Shown here: positions 13,273 through 25,200 of the stretch, one piece after another
Position numbering within the stretch: position 1 is the stretch's first letter
Layout: each line of letters starts with the position of its first letter
Source: Fragilaria radians
Taxonomy: Eukaryota; Bacillariophyta; Fragilariophyceae; Fragilariales; Fragilariaceae
DNA: 64,000 nt
Direction: 5' to 3'
Assembly: GCA_900642245.1 (NCBI GenBank)
Contig: CAAAJI010000001.1
Location: 217,236 to 281,235, forward strand
Position numbers and translations under genes: made by a program
Notes under the pieces: generated by a model
The model's input: only the letters and a program-made list of their open reading frames with translations
Databases searched by the model: none
What the model was told of the DNA's origin: nothing

Positions 13273-14643
13273 ATGGCGAATTTCGATAAAAAGGGCCAGG
13301 ACGAGCTTTGCTATCATGACCAAGATTCGTCTGGTGAAGTTGTGTTTCCAGAATCCATCATGAGCTCAGATTCAATTAACAAAGCCAAAGGAATGACTCA
13401 ATCATTTGATTGGTACATGCTGCGGGAAAAAGCGTTATTACTACTTTGTCGACAACAACGCTCTTACCTGAAATCCAAATGCGGTGACAGAGAAAGCGCG
13501 TCAAGGGATACGTCAGAAACATTTGAGAGAAAAGGTATCAGTGTATCTCCTGAAAATGATCTTCCTCGTAAAGATATTACTAATGAAACTACGACACAGT
13601 GTTTTCAAGAAAATGAAAGGAATTACAATGACATTGAGGAAAACGAGAAATGTTTCGATAAGTTTATTCTCGACCGATGCACAAAGAAATTAAGCGGCAA
13701 TCCGGACGATCAACAAGTTAATCGTATGTTACATGCCGGTGGAGATGATAACTTTGAAGAATCAAATGGCCGGAATGGTAACAATTTAGTTGAGCGACAA
13801 GACCAACGATATCCCCCTTCACAGAAGGCATACATAGATTTGCTGAAATCCCTCTCGAATATGAATCTCCCCGACTCAAGAGATGGTATTTCTATCTTGA
13901 AGTCAGATTTAATACTATCCGGCATTTCGGAAAGCCCCAAGGGACTCTCCTCTCGAATGGGAAAACTTGTGGATAGAGACGCTTGTGAACAAAAAGATTC
14001 CTACGAATACTTTGATTTTCCCCCGCAGAATGTTGTGAAATCTCCGACGCCACCGAGGCAACAATCGCTTGGTTGTATCAACAACTCTTCACATGAGTTG
14101 CAAAAAGCATACAGTGCCGCGAAGTTTTTCCAATGCTTGTCATTGCACAATTATGTAGACGATTACATTCCTCGACGCACGTGTACTAAAGGTTTCAACA
14201 ATAAAAATGATGTAAACGAAAGCCTAGGAAGTCATGCTGCTTCCCTTTCAGATGTCCCACAACGCTGTAATGTTCCAACTATTTTGTCCAAGAAATCTGA
14301 TTGTTCATCGTTGGAGCTTGAAAGTTCTTACAGTCTTAGGAGCTCCTTTGATTCGGAAAGCATGTCGATGGTGCGTCAAACTTGTGTCCGATTTTCAAAT
14401 CCAGTTGTAACTTCTGTGAAGTTTCGACCATGGACTACACCTGAAGAAAAAAGACTTCTTTTCTTTGATCCTATGGAGTTGATGTTGTTGGAAGCAGATC
14501 GAGAAGATCGTGTTTCCGGCGACCGCATTGAATGTTTTGTTGAAAAGGAGGATACATATTTTCAGGTTGGAATCAGTGTTCCCAAGGTAAATGGCAATAG
14601 GTGCACCAGAAGGCTGACAAAACTATCCTCTGTTGTTTGTTGA
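13273..14643 (+). CDS. Unknown protein with C-terminal VRFS / RVxF-like motif
   Basis: Single-exon frame of 456 residues from an ATG at 13273. Most of it is polar, rich in Ser, Asp, Glu and Asn, and looks disordered. The conserved-looking part is near residues 371-415: VRFSNPVVTSV, then WTTPEEKRLLFF and an acidic amphipathic segment. The VRF core fits the RVxF docking motif for protein phosphatase 1. From memory, a similar 'VxFS ... T.EE...LF(Y/F)' arrangement recurs in uncharacterised diatom proteins, which I cannot verify here. There is no signal peptide or membrane segment. Codon use and base composition look like the neighbouring genes, so it is probably a real gene. A regulatory or scaffold role with PP1 is inference only. 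Confidence 0.7.
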   Translation: MANFDKKGQDELCYHDQDSSGEVVFPESIMSSDSINKAKGMTQSFDWYMLREKALLLLCRQQRSYLKSKCGDRESASRDTSETFERKGISVSPENDLPRKDITNETTTQCFQENERNYNDIEENEKCFDKFILDRCTKKLSGNPDDQQVNRMLHAGGDDNFEESNGRNGNNLVERQDQRYPPSQKAYIDLLKSLSNMNLPDSRDGISILKSDLILSGISESPKGLSSRMGKLVDRDACEQKDSYEYFDFPPQNVVKSPTPPRQQSLGCINNSSHELQKAYSAAKFFQCLSLHNYVDDYIPRRTCTKGFNNKNDVNESLGSHAASLSDVPQRCNVPTILSKKSDCSSLELESSYSLRSSFDSESMSMVRQTCVRFSNPVVTSVKFRPWTTPEEKRLLFFDPMELMLLEADREDRVSGDRIECFVEKEDTYFQVGISVPKVNGNRCTRRLTKLSSVVC

Positions 14644-16350
14644 GTATGATAACAGAATTCATAATGATTTGGCATTGGGAATGATGATAAACTAAGTTAA
14701 ATTCATGTTTATGTTTTAATTCGAATCATTCTTAGTCGTATATGATGGAGAAATAAGACATACGTACTGCCATAACATTGATAGAAGTACAATTGACAGA
14801 GAATGAAAGGGCTGAAATTTCGTGAGAAGTAAGATAAAGGTGGCATAAGTGTCTTACATTATTTAGTAAGTAGAATGCTTTGATGCCTTACATTGAATTA
14901 ATTTAGACGGAAGTGTAAACAAGGGCAGGCCGTATCCTCTGAGTCACGACAGAGATCAGGATAACTGCTACATAATTATCTATAATTCCAAAATCGTAAT
15001 GACTTCTATATCCTAGTCAATCGTCTAAGCAGACCTTGGAAATGTTATCTTCCACCGAAAAGCCTTTTTGAATGGCTCAAAAAAGTTACAATAAAAATTC
15101 ATCCATTGGTTATGATATACTTTGAACTACTGTAGGCTGGATCGAAATTCTAATCTCCATCACGCCCATTCTTCCACGGCCTATTTTTTGAGACATGATT
15201 GATGGCAATACATCCAATGGTAATCTCAAGTTGATCATTCATAAGTAGAGTTCATGCAATAGCAGCAATAATCACAATTGCATGCTGAAATCACCATACG
15301 TAGAAATTGAACCCACAACAGTCATGTATTTGACTATTTTGTTGAACTCTACTGCTTTGGACAAAAGCATTGCTCCCTCAAATACTTAATTTATCCTTAT
15401 ACACTATTTTTACTGGTACCACGAATCAGTATAGGTTCCAGGACTTAAACGAACTACTCTCTTCAACACAGCATTATTACAGGTTCCATGTGATAATCAG
15501 ATGTATTGTTAAGGTGGAAAGGTTAGTGAAAATCTGGGAAACGAGTCAATCAGATTCAAGAACCTTAGATCTGTTGATGACCTTACATCCATTCACATCT
15601 CATTCAGCGGGAAGTGAGGATTCTCAGAGAAGATATCTTCCCTACTAACCTACGAACCTGTAAATTAACTGGCTCACCTTTTCTGTAACGCTTGGAGTCT
15701 TGATTCTAATTTTGTGCATATATAATCAATCCAGTCCCCCAAGTATTTGAACATGAGTAGTAATTGAGTTGCAGCTCCTAACTCGCACAAATGGATATTT
15801 ATGCTTACTACTGGCTCATGGTGAAAAGGGAAAAATGTTTGTTATTCTTTTGACGCATGCATATAATTTAATTTTAGATAGATATATCGGCACACGTTAA
15901 AGGGTGCATATGTTTTAATTTCCTCAATATTCTTGTGGGTCATTAAGGATGAATCGCATCATCGCTGAGCATGAATTCTACCGCGACCCAAGAAATGTTT
16001 GGCATTAAAGGGTACTAGAAACTTTGTCAAAGTCAGTTCATTCATGCAACCGGAACTTTCATCCAGAACTGTACGGTTAATATCATAATTCCTATAATGT
16101 AAATTGTTCGCTAAAGACGGATCAGAATTGTTGAACTTCCTAACAACACTTCTTTAAGGAACGTTCGCATTTGTAACTAACGTTTATGGCGGAAACCTGT
16201 TAGGGAACTTTCTACTTGTTTTATGGTTCTTGGTTGGTATATCGTAGTAACTTGTATACGAAAGTCCGACGACAGGTGTCAGTTCAACACATCACCGATT
16301 CGAACATCACAAAACAAAGAAGAACACTGTCAAAATTACAAAATCGTAAA
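14644..16350. other. Intergenic region
   Basis: No gene recognised. The frame of the next gene is open upstream to a TTG at 16216 but has no ATG before 16351, so 16216-16350 is treated as leader. A short plus-strand frame at 15370-15648 has no detectable domain and poor coding character. Confidence 0.55.
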
Positions 16351-16914
16351 ATGACAACAGATCCCAAAAAAGAAAACAAGCTTTCCATTCTTCAATATTC
16401 TCCTCTCAATCATTGCTTCGCTTCGTCGGAGTCTAATTTGCCCGAGGACCAGAAACCGTCGTTGAATTGGCAACATGAATATCAGGAATGGTTTCAACAA
16501 AGTTGCACTGGAAAAAATCAACCAATATTTGAAAGTGTTGACGAGATACGATCATTCAACAGCAAGGGTGAAGAATTGGCAAAGCGGCTACAAGAAGAGC
16601 TTCCAAAAGTCCAAGTAGAACCTTATAAACCAATTTACGATCAAATTTGTGTAAAAGCTTATGGCTGGTGGCACTTGCGAGACGACATGTATGGATTTCC
16701 CATTTGCATTCAACATCTGCCTGTTTCAGATAAACTCAAGGCAGACTTCAGCTGGTGGCGCCATCGAAAAGACGGTAATCTTTGCATGGATGACAAGGTA
16801 CGCCAAGAGTTAGTTAGGGAGGGTGAACAACTTCAGCAACGACTTCATGAAGAGCTCCATCAAGGAGAAAGTGTGACAGACTATCCACCAACACCAAAAA
16901 GTACGGAGATGTGA
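16351..16914 (+). CDS. Unknown protein with repeated EEL-rich helix
   Basis: 187 residues from the first ATG in frame (16351). I do not recognise the family. Two similar helical segments are visible: EIRSFNSKGEELAKRLQEEL (about residues 64-83) and VRQELVREGEQLQQRLHEEL (about 150-169), each preceded by a tryptophan-containing stretch (NWQHEYQEW; FSWWRHRKDG) and followed by a Val/Tyr-Pro segment. This suggests an internal duplication of a unit of roughly 85 residues. Between them is a Trp/Tyr-rich part (YGWWHLRDD). There is no signal peptide or membrane span, so it is probably cytosolic or nuclear. It is convergent with the phosphatase downstream, with about 260 bases between the stops. Confidence 0.65.
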   Translation: MTTDPKKENKLSILQYSPLNHCFASSESNLPEDQKPSLNWQHEYQEWFQQSCTGKNQPIFESVDEIRSFNSKGEELAKRLQEELPKVQVEPYKPIYDQICVKAYGWWHLRDDMYGFPICIQHLPVSDKLKADFSWWRHRKDGNLCMDDKVRQELVREGEQLQQRLHEELHQGESVTDYPPTPKSTEM

Positions 16915-17173
16915 ACATATTATCACATAATGGTGGTGGCCTTAGTTGAGGGTTGACCATTGAAGGTGTATTGCAACAAAGAATGGCAAAACAACATGGT
17001 CTCATTAGGGTAGACTTATCACAAATTAGTTAATACAGAATAGATATTTTCTTGCATCTTTCATGCAGATTAGAAGTTTAATGATGACAATAATTTAATT
17101 TCACGAAGAAGCACTTTATAGGATATTCAAATGTATACAAGGTCCATTTTATTCTTTCAATGGATAATGTACC

Positions 17174-18001
17174 TCAAGCATCAATATCATGTAGATGGTG
17201 ATTGACATTCACGAGTAAGGGTACCCAAGAGTTTTTATCCTGGAGAAATTCATAGATAGAAAAGCTCGCATAATCTGGTACTTTGCATTCCTCTTGAATA
17301 TCGCCTCTTAAGTTATAGTACAAGTGTGAGATTGGTCCACCATGCGAGACCCAGAGAACAGTCCGCCCTCGATGGACAAGTGTGGACAAATTCGAAACCA
17401 TTCGATTTTTCTGGTCTCTTTGAGATTCGAATGATCCCCAACAGTAAACTTTTTTGATTTTTGTCATACTGATGTGATCATAATTGATGCCTTCCAAATG
17501 TTTTTGGTTTGAAGATAGTATCAAAAGGGATGCTGCTGGGTGAAGGGCAGCCCGATGTAGGGTATCCAAATTTACCGGGATATCTAACCCTGTATGATCT
17601 TCTCGTTCCTTGTAATTCCATATTCCGTTTGAAGTGGGAAGGGACCATGACCGATACCAAGCTTCCGATAAAGATTCGGAGAGTCCATATTCCACACGAA
17701 CTGGGGGTACTCGTGAGAAGGTTGAATTCGCCGCTATAGCCGTTTCTTTGCATCTTTGAAATGGACTAGAGTAAACCTGATGAATTGGTGGCAAGTTTAA
17801 CTCGGATATACATGATTTTATGCACTCCCCCATTGCCAAACCTTGTTTCCATCCCAGTTCGGTAATTGGAGGATCCCATGGTCTTTCCGCAGTTTTAACC
17901 CAATTCAGGCCCAAGGCTAAGCAAGCATAGTCTTTTCGCTCAGCATGGCGGGCGGCGATGACTATAGTACGATCCTTAGGAGACGATACATGAGATGGCA
18001 T
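17174..18001 (-). CDS. Histidine phosphatase (phosphoglycerate mutase-like), UBASH3-like
   Basis: 275-residue single-exon member of the histidine phosphatase superfamily, starting at an ATG at 18001. The N-terminal ARHAERKDY carries the phospho-acceptor histidine in the R-H-x-E-R form seen in the UBASH3/Sts subgroup rather than the classic RHG. Next come ITELGWKQG, then YSSPFQRCKET (second catalytic arginine), YGLSESL and finally WVSHGGPISHL (second histidine). The set of active-site residues looks complete, so it should be an active phosphatase. The substrate cannot be read from sequence. There is no targeting signal. Its start is only about 220 bases from the ATG of the oxygenase on the other strand, so the two probably share a promoter region. 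Confidence 0.85.
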   Translation of the reverse strand: MPSHVSSPKDRTIVIAARHAERKDYACLALGLNWVKTAERPWDPPITELGWKQGLAMGECIKSCISELNLPPIHQVYSSPFQRCKETAIAANSTFSRVPPVRVEYGLSESLSEAWYRSWSLPTSNGIWNYKEREDHTGLDIPVNLDTLHRAALHPAASLLILSSNQKHLEGINYDHISMTKIKKVYCWGSFESQRDQKNRMVSNLSTLVHRGRTVLWVSHGGPISHLYYNLRGDIQEECKVPDYASFSIYEFLQDKNSWVPLLVNVNHHLHDIDA

Positions 18002-18221
18002 TTCTCAAAAACAATAGGTTTTTTCTGACATGATTTGTTTTCATATCGAATCTTCCTGTACTGTGACGTTTTTATGTCCGAATTTACTCATTCTATTTGC
18101 AATCTTTGTTAGGGTCTGAGATATAATAATTGGTGTGACATACATTAGCTCGATCCTTAAGATGAAATGAAAGATGCTAAACAAAAAGATTTAAATTTTG
18201 GCATACAACGATGATCTTACA

Positions 18222-19154
18222 ATGATTGACCGCTCTGTCATCCTTCTGATAATTGTACTGTTACACGTCATTGAAACATCTGCAAAAGTATCTGCTTCGA
18301 CTTCATCATCGCTTCTGACTGGCTTGCTCTCAAAGATATATCCCAAATATATTCCGCTTGGTGTTCAGTCGCGAGTAACAAGTTTTCTATACGTTCCAGA
18401 TTCAAAACAGGATTCACATATCAATTACTCTTGGAATAAAATCTTTCGAGAAAGCGGAGGTATATTTTACAAGCAAGCCGTATTGAATCGAGAAGAATTG
18501 TCTTTGCTTCGAAATGAAGTCTCCAAACTCCGATGGCTCGACGAAACGACCTCAAGTGTCGCTCGGAAAAGGAAGGGTGCAATGCTGCATCCCACATCCG
18601 ACATTGTTCAACGTATCCTAAAGAAAGGAAGTGTTTCAAATCTAGTCAATAAAGTCATGAGAGATCCTCCTACATTTCCATGCGGGGAAAACCTGAAAAA
18701 TCAATTCTACAAGATTTCACCAGATATTCCCGTTGAAATTCGATTGTATGAAACACCGGGAGCGGGTATGGACTGGCACACAGATGATGTCCTTTATCGT
18801 CCCATACCACAATTGGAAGTCATTGTAACGATTGACAATAATTCCGATTGCGTCACCTGCTGGAGACCACGACGGGCCAAAGAGGAAGGAACCATCCAGC
18901 ACATGGAAACCGAACCTGGTTCGGTTCTCCTTCTGCAAGCAGGGGGGGTCCCTCACTGTGTTACCCCATTATCGAGGGGACGTCGGGTAATATTGAAATG
19001 TGCATATATACTCGACGATGCCTTACATTCCGAATGCCAGGTTCCAAAAACTGAGTTTTATCCTCAAGATATGGTTCCTCAATTTTTGGGCCCTACAAAG
19101 AAAATCCTCCAAAAACGTAAAAAGAAACATAAATCTCAAAACGATAAAAAGTAA
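18222..19154 (+). CDS. 2-oxoglutarate/Fe(II)-dependent oxygenase-like protein with signal peptide
   Basis: 310 residues from the first in-frame ATG at 18222; the frame also opens from a TTG at 18198, which is not a likely start. A hydrophobic N-terminus (VILLIIVLLHVI) looks like a signal peptide or anchor. The C-terminal half has the double-stranded beta-helix signature: HTDD (H186, D188), a GSVLLLQAGG strand, H245 in VPHCVTP and an arginine (RGRRVIL) for the 2-oxoglutarate carboxylate. This fits an HxD...H iron site and an R cosubstrate ligand. The family covers prolyl/lysyl hydroxylases and AlkB-like proteins; the substrate is unknown. The tail is lysine-rich (KKILQKRKKKHK). The gene is divergent from the histidine phosphatase and convergent with SPT6, with about 105 bases between stops. 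Confidence 0.75.
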   Translation: MIDRSVILLIIVLLHVIETSAKVSASTSSSLLTGLLSKIYPKYIPLGVQSRVTSFLYVPDSKQDSHINYSWNKIFRESGGIFYKQAVLNREELSLLRNEVSKLRWLDETTSSVARKRKGAMLHPTSDIVQRILKKGSVSNLVNKVMRDPPTFPCGENLKNQFYKISPDIPVEIRLYETPGAGMDWHTDDVLYRPIPQLEVIVTIDNNSDCVTCWRPRRAKEEGTIQHMETEPGSVLLLQAGGVPHCVTPLSRGRRVILKCAYILDDALHSECQVPKTEFYPQDMVPQFLGPTKKILQKRKKKHKSQNDKK

Positions 19155-19259
19155 CCATATCTAGGATCTATTTCTCTTATTGTTATGGCGTTTAATCTTA
19201 TGGATCACACTTTTCGTCATCGCAAATAGCAGAATGATGTCGAAAAAGGGCACCTTACC

Positions 19260-22200
19260 TTAATATCTTCTAGGTGGAGGAGGTGGAAGGCTATATGGTG
19301 GAGGACGTGGCAATCCTTGAGGATGTGGTGGTGGCGGTAACCCAAATGGAGGTGGTGGAGGAGGTTGAGAAAACGGAGGAGGAACATGAGGCGGAGGACG
19401 TGGTGGAGGTGGAGGAGGCAGTCTGGTAGGAGGCTGTGCCAATGATGCAATCATTGAAAAAATGAGCTTGATGATCAGAAAACACATTTTGGACATAAAA
19501 TTTAACACTTACAGGAGGGGGGAGGCCCTGTGGATATGGCACCGGAGGAGGACGCGGCGCCATTGCAGGTAAAGGGGGAAGAGGAATGTTATCTGGAGGA
19601 CGTGGAACACTACTGGGAGGCTGAGGAATCAGTCGGTTTGGCTCTCCCCAGCGAGATTGTCTATTGGATTCTGCGCTTGTGACCGGTAGAGTAGATCTAG
19701 ATGAAAGAGATGAAGCAGAGGAAGCTGCAGTTGCTGTTGTTCTGATACCTCCAATGCCACGAGGGTTCTTCTTGAATTCATTCAAAAGGTAATCCATGTT
19801 ATGAAACGTTTTAGACCCCAGCGTAAATCCACCAGGAGTAATTCCAATTGTGTAGCTCTTGACATGAGTGCTAAGTAGATAACGCAAAGACGCATATCCT
19901 GGGTGCATTTCTAACCAACAAAGTTGATAAAAAACGCCTGAAGGAGACCTCTGTTTCATTTCTTTAAGCTTTTCGTCAACCTCATCCTCCGGTAGATCCA
20001 TGAACTTTCGATGGTGAATAAGCTTTTCGACATGATCATTCATCGGTGAGATGTATCGACCTAATAGCTCATCGATACTCTCATAAACTTGATCTTTTAC
20101 TTTGAGTCGTCGTCCAACGCTTGTATCGGTATCTTTCTCCTCTTCTTGCACCTCAATCATCTTTACACTACCTACTTTTACAACCCAGTGAACTGCCAAG
20201 CAGTCACTGGATTTGGAACTAGGCCTGATGAGCGCTTCTCCAACCATAGCTTCTCCAGCTTCACGAAGCTCGCGTTCCACTTCATCGTGCTTAGCGTTTC
20301 GGAATGCAGGGTGTGCGCAGGCTCTACGAGCGAAACGGCCTGGTTTGCTTTTGCTAGGAACTTCCAAACCTTTTAATCGGTTATTTTGCTCCTCAATTTG
20401 AGCGTCACGTTCGGCTTGCTTCTTTTTCTCAATTCGAGCTGCTGCTTTCATGTCAAACTCACTATCTAATGGAGGAAGACTTTTTGGCCTCTCCCATGAA
20501 GACGGGGATCTCTTCAAGTCTTCCAGTTTCATGCTCATGTCAACAGTAAAATGCTCCTTTTTCACATCTGTGATGACCGCTGTGACAACAGATCCAACTT
20601 GAACAACATCTTCAGCGGCTTCCACACGCTCGTCAGAGAGATTTCGCAAGGCGATAAAAGCAGGTATATCTCCCTCTAGCTTAACTCGCGATCCAAACTC
20701 AGCGTTCTTAACTACTTTTCCAGTAACTACTATGCCTGGACGAAGTGTTGAGTCTGACTCTCCTGTTATAAGACGGAAAAGCTTCTCTACACCAAGCGGG
20801 GCCATCGGTTTTCTCGGATCCTCGAAGGGTAGTCGGAACTCCCATTTTATCATCCGTAGGTGTGAATTCCATTTTCCCAGGCCACTATTCTCGATCATGT
20901 CCGAAAAGGCATCAAGATCAAGTTCTTCAACTTTGTCATTCCAAAAATTGGAAGGTACATTTACTTTGGGATCCCAAGCAGCAACGTTGAAAGTTGGTCC
21001 GTAATGAGATTCCCACTCTTGCTTTGTTGCCTTGAAAAGCCTTTCAACTTCTGCTATGGAATTTTCCATGCAGTCACGCAGTGATTCAACTCCAAAAGAA
21101 TCTTTATCCTGTCCAGATACCTCGACTCTCTCAAGGGCATCTGTTGCGATTTTCACTGCCCAGTTATTACGGTGATAGACGTCAGGGTGAAGTCTCGTAT
21201 TATCAAGTGGGTGCAGAAATTGATTAGAAAGCTGTTCGATTTCTCTTATCCGGAGAAAAGCGACGGCGTTGTTATAGACAATCGGACCTAAGAGCCTATC
21301 TTGAAGAATGATCTTTCGACTTGCAACAGCTCCTCCCATTCTCAACACGCTTTGCTTTAAATTAGCGGCTTTGCGAGGGCCAAGCCCGGGTACAAATGAA
21401 AGGTTACCAAGTAAATGATCGTGATTGCAGGCGGTATTGATATCAACACCCACTTCCGCCAAGGCTTCGCAAAGAACTCTTTCGTATTGACGCAGGAGCC
21501 TGGTTTTGGGTAGCAATCTCTGCATAGGATGAATGTTAAGATAAAGCATCTCTGTTCCGAAGTTTCCAGACTCACTTGCCACATTCCAAGCATAGGTTAG
21601 TTCAGAAAGGGGATCTTTTGAATACCTAGCAATGGCGATGGCCACCTTGAGATTAGTCTCTGCATCTGGGAATTCCCTTTTTCCTCTAATACTTCTTCCA
21701 AAGAGTTGTGCAACAGTATCGTCAATCAATTCTACGTTGCACTTCCATTGTTCACCATCATCGTCGTAATAATCCCCGTTTGGATGCATGCGTCGGAAAG
21801 CCTGCTGACGGGCCTCAAACTCGTCATCATCTTCATCCACGCCTTGAATGAATCGATTGTTCCATTTCTCAGTTGCAAGAGCAACAAGCTCTCCCAACTT
21901 TCGAGATAGCATGCGACTTGCAAATCCACCACCTGCACCAATGAGAACCGCAGAGGGCCGTGAATTCAACAAGAAATCTACTATTTTTTCACGAATTTTG
22001 TCACTATCAACTCTTTGACCTGAAGGAATTGCAAATCTGTCATTTAGTACACCTCGCTCTGTCACAGAAGCCAAATACAAGGCTTCCTTTGCGTCAGAGG
22101 GGCAGCATACTCCTACGATAGAAAGGTCTCCTGTTGGGGTTATGAATCGGTTTTCCCCCATTAGTGCTGAAGGGCGGTAAGGTCCTTCTATAGCCATCTC

Positions 22201-25200
22201 ATGTAAGTTTTCTCCCGCTTTCAATATTCCCACTTTAAAGGCAGCTTCACGAAGATCAAGCCTCATTTCTTGCTCGAGCTCTGGAAGAATAACCTTTGTT
22301 AATGCAAATTTCATTATCTTTCTACGCACATCATTCCAATCTTCTGTGTCCCCCTCCAAAGGAAGAAGCACTTTCTCCAATGGATTAAGAAGGGAACTAA
22401 AATCCTGTCGCTCACGATCAGCCCAAAGCTCCTTATCCTCGGTAAACCACGACTCCTCATCCATTTCTTTGTAAGGCATGTGCACGTGAACGGAAATTAG
22501 TCCTAGGTGCTCTGCCTCGAGGATACGGAGATAATGAAGGCAACTTTCAATCTCGCGTCTTTTCATTTCCTTTTCAAACTCTTTTCCTTCTTCAAAACCC
22601 ATAGATATCTTTCGAGAGTTTCTTTCTTTTTCATTTAATGGAAAGTGATCTTTCAAGGCCTTCTTTCTTATGAGATGCAATCCATAGTATTCACTGAATG
22701 CATCGATACTTTCAAGTCCTTTTTTAGTTGGACGGGTAGTGAGTACTGCTTGATCTTGAAAGATCTGCCTCAAGTTGCGACGAATTCTGGGTTCGTAAGC
22801 TATTTCAATCGCACTAACAAAACGACAACCATTTAATGGGTCGTTGTTATCTTCATCAGTTTCTTGAATGCTTAGATGAACCAGCTCACCACTTTCGATC
22901 AATTCGCTCACAAACTCTTGAGGAGACATATTATCTATTCTAGGTGATTCCCATCGAAGAGGATCGCCAGATTCATTACTCGCTTCTTCACCAGGGAGGA
23001 GCTTGTTGTAATCAAAGTGCCTCCCATGAGTAACTTCCTCAAGCTTAATGCCAGCTAGATATGGAGCCAACATGAACTTCGCAGTAATTTTGCGAATTCC
23101 TTCTGCGACTCGTGAGCGATAAAGGTCATTGTTCACCGAGCGACTTCTTTTTCTGTCAGTTCCACCACTTCCATCATCAGGCATTTCTTTCTTGATTATT
23201 GAATCGTTGCCTTCCTTTATGATGGACAAGAACTTCTTCATATCACTTATGTGGCGAATATCTGTTAAAGTAGCAAGGTAAAGCTCATAATCTTCTCGAT
23301 TCCAAAGTTTAGAATTACATATCTTTCCCGCGATGGCTATAGCTGGCCCCTTATTTGACAGGGATTCCGAATTTCTTGCTTCGGCGTCAGCAAGTTGAGA
23401 TGATATCTGAGCCACACGCTCAGCCCGCTCTTGTTGAAGCGTTTGCACCGTCTGAAGATGCTTTTTTAACTGGGATTTCTTTTCCCCTCTTTTCCCCTGC
23501 AAAACATAGTGGTAAGAGATCCCATATTTTAAAACCGTGACAAACAAGAATTACACTTACATCATTTTCATCAAAAAGATCATCGTTGTCATCTTCCTCT
23601 TTCGCAAATTGAGATAATTGATTGAGAAGATCCTTTTCGTCCTGTATTGTTAGATCAAGCTTTGCTTGCGCAGCTTCAAGAGATTTTTGTAGTTTGTTCA
23701 CGATACTCTCTTCAACCCCAACCAATTCAAATGATCTGATTGTACTTACAATTCCCGAGAACATGGTTTCGACATTACTTCTGGTGCTCGTTAAGCGATC
23801 CCACTCCAAGTCTTCATCCATGATAACGTAGAGATTGTTCCTTACAACTTCTGCCGTAACCATGTCAGCTCGATAGCGTTTAATAAAAGCAGGTTCAAAT
23901 TTATCGCGATGAATGTAACGTAGGGAATATATAATCGAAGACATAATTTCTTTACGACGCTTTTCAAAGTCACCTGGAGGTGTGTACATTAAGTCTAAAG
24001 CAATTTCTGGAATTTTGTTCATTATCCACATGGCTTCCTCCTCCTCCTCTTCGCCGAATCCTTCCGAGTCCTCTTTTGGACCAGTGTAAAGCTTGGAAGA
24101 ATCAAAGAACCTCTCAGGAAGATCTCTTGATCGAATTTCATCATCCCTTTCAGTACAAAAATTTTCAATTAATTGTATTGGTTCAAAGTTCTTTCTCAAT
24201 TCAGCCTTCTGTAATTTTACCTTTTGCAACTTCGCCTGACGCTTGCGCTCACTCTTGGTCAAAGCCCTATTGTCACGTTTAACTCTAAGAGCTTCTTTTT
24301 CGTCATCCCCAAACAAATCATCGTCATCGTCATCATCAGACTGATCGGAATCGACACCATAGTCTACTCCAACACCACGTTCTTTATATTTGGATCTTCC
24401 TCCAAAGAAACCGTCATTGTCATCCCCATCTTCTTCTTGCATGTAGTCCATGTAATCGGCTCCAAAAATCTCAGATGCCTCATTAAGTTGGGCTTCACTT
24501 ACACCGCCTTCCTCATCAAAGTCTCTTCCTCCAGATGCGAAGATGTCATCTTGATCGCCGATGTCGTCATCTATGAAATCATCCATACCATCTTCATCGA
24601 ATCTTTCAACATCTCTTCTTTGTTTCCTAATAGACTTTGCTTGAGATGGGGGTTCATCATCTGCATCTTCGCGAAAAAGACCTTTGCGCAGCTCTGCTTC
24701 ATTCTGAGCACGAACACGCCTTGCTTCAGCCTCTCGATCCCGCTCTCGTGCTTCATCTCGGCTGGTTTTGATACCCCGAGCTTCATTAATCAAATCCAGA
24801 TCATCATCATCCAAGACTTGGACATCTCGCATCTTACGAACGCGAGATTTCTTTTTTCTTCTTCCAATGTCGTCTTCCTCGTCTTCATCTTCGTCATCCT
24901 CGTCATCGGAATCCTCCAAGTCTCCTCTTGGCTTTCTTGGACGCAACTCTTCTTCGTCATCGTCCTCATCGACAACAAAACCATCTTTCACATAGTCATT
25001 TTCATTCTCGTCATCTTCTTCTTCTTCGTCATCATCTTCTTCTTCTTCACCACTTAATTCAGCAGAATCATCAATGAACGATTTTGAAAAATCTGACTTT
25101 CCTTTCTTTTTGACGGAATTAACATTTTTGTCTCCTTTACGTTTCTTGTCAACTTTATTCCTGGGCTTTTCTTCTTCTGAATCATCCCCGAACATCTCTC

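Noticed and set aside
19217..19450. Minus-strand frame rich in His and Leu at the SPT6 end
   Set aside because: A frame-shifted reading of the proline-rich last exon; the proline frame joins in phase with exon 2.
24224..25057. Long plus-strand open frame (277 codons, very hydrophobic)
   Set aside because: It is the antisense shadow of the Asp/Glu-rich N-terminus of SPT6; GAT/GAA codons read backwards give Ile, Phe and Ser runs.
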